Shown here one piece after another: positions 5,327-6,773 of a stretch of DNA of 6,773 nucleotides; position 1 is the stretch's first letter, and each line of letters starts with the position of its first letter. The stretch covers positions 1-6,773 of the forward strand of contig JALZWJ010000227.1 of the NCBI GenBank assembly GCA_023300065.1, read 5' to 3'. The stretch is from Akkermansiaceae bacterium. GTDB lineage: Bacteria > Verrucomicrobiota > Verrucomicrobiia > Verrucomicrobiales > Akkermansiaceae. The notes beneath the pieces were generated by a model. That model did no database searches, was not told the origin of the DNA, and worked only from the letters and a program-made list of their open reading frames with translations. The translations under genes and the position numbers were made by a program.

Positions 5327-6556
5327 CTAAACCATACTAGCAAGTCGGCGACAGACTTCCTCCACATTCTCAAGTGAATTAAAAGCCGAGATACGGAAGA
5401 ACCCCTCACCAGCCGCTCCAAATCCGACACCGGGAGTGACGACCACTTGGGCCCCTTCGAGCATCTTATCGAACATCCCCCAGCTCGTGACTCCATCCGG
5501 GCAGCCGACCCAAACGTAAGGAGCATTTTCACCGCCCCAGACTTTCAGCCCCAGGCCTTCGCACGCTTCACGTAGGAGCTTGGCATTGTGCATGTAGTGC
5601 TTCACCAATTCCGCAACTTCAGCCTTACCGGCTTCCGAGTAAATCGCCTCTGCTCCGCGCTGTACAGGGTAACTAGCTCCGTTAAACTTGGTGGAATGAC
5701 GACGTCCCCAGAGCTGCTTTAGCGCGACTCTTTCACCAGACCCCGTGCTTCCCGTGACAGTCTCAGGAATCACGGTATAAGCACAACGAACACCCGTGAA
5801 CCCACCGTTTTTAGAGAATGAACGGAACTCAATCGCACATTTGTGGGCGCCCTCGATCTCGTAGATCGAGCGAGGCACTGAGGAATCCTGCACAAATGCC
5901 TCATACGCCGCGTCGAAAAGGATCACCGCATCGTTCTTCAAAGCATACGCAACCCATGCCTCTAACTGCTCCCGCGTCGCAGAGGTCCCAGTCGGATTGT
6001 TTGGGTAGCAAAGATAAATCAGATCCACTTTCTCCTCCGGGATCGCCGGGATAAACCCGTTCTCAGCGGTGCACTTCAGATAAACCAGGCCCTCATACTC
6101 ACCCGCTTCATTCGCCTCGCCCGTATTACCGGCCATGACATTTGTATCTACGTAAACCGGGTAAACCGGATCCGTGACCGCAATCTTATTCCCTTGGCCG
6201 AAGATATCGAGAATGTTGCCAGAATCGCACTTAGAACCATCGGAAACATAAATATCATCCGCTCCGATTCCGAGACCCTCGTAGGCATTCGCGACAATCG
6301 ATTCACGAAGGAAAGGATACCCCTGCTCTGGCCCGTAACCGCGAAATGAACCACGATCTCCCAGTTCATCGACCGCCTTTTTCATCGCCTCACGCGCTGC
6401 CACCGGAACCGGCTCAGTCACATCGCCGATGCCGCAACGGATCAGACGCTTCGCCCTCTCCGGCTCAGCATCCGTATAAGCGTTCACACGCCGAGCGATT
6501 TCAGGAAAAAGGTAACCAGCAGTCAGTTTTTGGAAGTTTTCGTTAATACGAGCCAT
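5327..6556 (-). CDS. dapL: LL-diaminopimelate aminotransferase
   Basis: This 409-residue PLP enzyme (EC 2.6.1.83) converts tetrahydrodipicolinate plus glutamate directly to LL-2,6-diaminopimelate and 2-oxoglutarate, bypassing the succinyl/acetyl DAP branches for lysine and peptidoglycan mDAP. The sequence is diagnostic: [20 protein letters not shown] start, [36 protein letters not shown] (105-115), [24 protein letters not shown] with Asn187, FDAAYEAF with Asp215, and [13 protein letters not shown] with the Schiff-base Lys249. Arg388 in FFRIS binds the substrate carboxylate. Length matches the family (about 410). The frame is open to 6604, but ATG 6556 is chosen because the MARINEN N-terminus is the conserved start and the extra 16 residues are not. 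The Asn after Lys249 differs from the more common Thr or Phe. It is followed by a probable terminator and then the transpeptidase gene. Confidence 0.95.
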   Translation of the reverse strand: MARINENFQKLTAGYLFPEIARRVNAYTDAEPERAKRLIRCGIGDVTEPVPVAAREAMKKAVDELGDRGSFRGYGPEQGYPFLRESIVANAYEGLGIGADDIYVSDGSKCDSGNILDIFGQGNKIAVTDPVYPVYVDTNVMAGNTGEANEAGEYEGLVYLKCTAENGFIPAIPEEKVDLIYLCYPNNPTGTSATREQLEAWVAYALKNDAVILFDAAYEAFVQDSSVPRSIYEIEGAHKCAIEFRSFSKNGGFTGVRCAYTVIPETVTGSTGSGERVALKQLWGRRHSTKFNGASYPVQRGAEAIYSEAGKAEVAELVKHYMHNAKLLREACEGLGLKVWGGENAPYVWVGCPDGVTSWGMFDKMLEGAQVVVTPGVGFGAAGEGFFRISAFNSLENVEEVCRRLASMV

Positions 6557-6661
6557 GATGAGGATGAAATAACCACCCATTCCTGCACCCGCAACCGAAA
6601 TCACTCACACAAAGTCACCTTCAATATTGTCACACTAACATCAAACCTCCACCGTTCCCTC
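6557..6661. promoter_or_regulatory. Divergent intergenic region between dapL and the right-edge gene
   Basis: These 105 bases separate two divergent starts, so promoters for both should lie here. The middle contains the 8-base palindrome CAATATTG (6622-6629). I could not find a convincing -35/-10 pair on either strand, and neither start has a Shine-Dalgarno. Confidence 0.35.
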
Positions 6662-6773
6662 ATGAAGCACCTCCTCGCCACCCTTCTCCTCCTCACATTC
6701 CCCCTCCTAGGCGAAATAAAAATCACTCCTACCTTCACCAACCAAAACATCAAACTCCCCGTCGCCCTCTCCA
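6662..6773 (+). CDS. N-terminus of an exported protein (partial)
   Basis: ATG 6662 opens a frame that runs off the right edge; 37 residues are visible. MKHLLATLLLLTFPLLG is a clear Sec signal peptide, with cleavage likely near LLG-EIK. The mature start, EIKITPTFTNQNIKLPVALS, is reminiscent of secreted sugar-dehydrogenase-like beta-propellers (glucose/sorbosone dehydrogenase type) in which a PV-x-L strand precedes the first blade. That is a guess from very little sequence. The gene is divergent from dapL. Confidence 0.6.
   Translation, partial: MKHLLATLLLLTFPLLGEIKITPTFTNQNIKLPVALS

Noticed and set aside
6557..6604. 16-residue extension of DapL to ATG 6604
   Set aside because: The conserved family N-terminus is MARINEN at 6556; the extra residues are not family-like.
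6622..6629. CAATATTG palindrome as a specific operator
   Set aside because: An 8-base AT-rich palindrome is expected by chance and no regulator is encoded nearby; noted only within the intergenic region.

Overview
The window looks like chromosomal DNA from a member of the Verrucomicrobiota or a close PVC relative. This is inferred from gene content, not from a marker gene: a secreted PQQ-like beta-propeller protein with the DWPKFLGP-type N-terminus common in that group, an LL-diaminopimelate aminotransferase (the DapL lysine/mDAP route known in Verrucomicrobia), and many exported proteins. None of the intact genes has a convincing Shine-Dalgarno sequence. No tRNA, rRNA, CRISPR array, insertion sequence or phage gene was seen.

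Layout. Positions 1-113 hold the 3' end of an unidentified plus-strand gene. Running into it from the other strand (248 to 105) is a 47-codon frame with a good Shine-Dalgarno, a GTG start, a signal peptide and a family-like VDNPLKGLVP motif, which then stops abruptly; it is best read as the broken 5' end of an exported-protein gene. A plus-strand pair follows: a secreted beta-propeller protein (292-1578) and, 5 bases on, a compact low-molecular-weight protein-tyrosine-phosphatase-like protein (1584-1904). Converging on it is a membrane-anchored trypsin-like serine protease (2809 to 1931) with a complete His-Asp-Ser triad. Upstream of the protease, 2840-3000 holds two very small overlapping frames that may be leader peptides, a gene relic or chance.

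The rest is mostly minus strand. dapL (6556 to 5327) is followed, after a likely terminator, by a 642-residue lipoprotein (5218 to 3290) that joins a long ankyrin-repeat solenoid to a C-terminal YkuD L,D-transpeptidase domain. A two-helix small membrane protein (3283 to 3029) starts 6 bases after it. At the right edge a divergent plus-strand gene for an exported protein begins at 6662 and runs off the window.

How the genes may work together. DapL makes LL-diaminopimelate, the precursor of the meso-diaminopimelate in peptidoglycan peptides, and L,D-transpeptidases act on that residue when they make 3-3 cross-links. The minus-strand block is therefore plausibly cell-wall related, although dapL and the transpeptidase are probably separate transcription units. 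The most unusual architecture is the surface-tethered ankyrin/L,D-transpeptidase fusion. No wholly new multi-gene system is evident.
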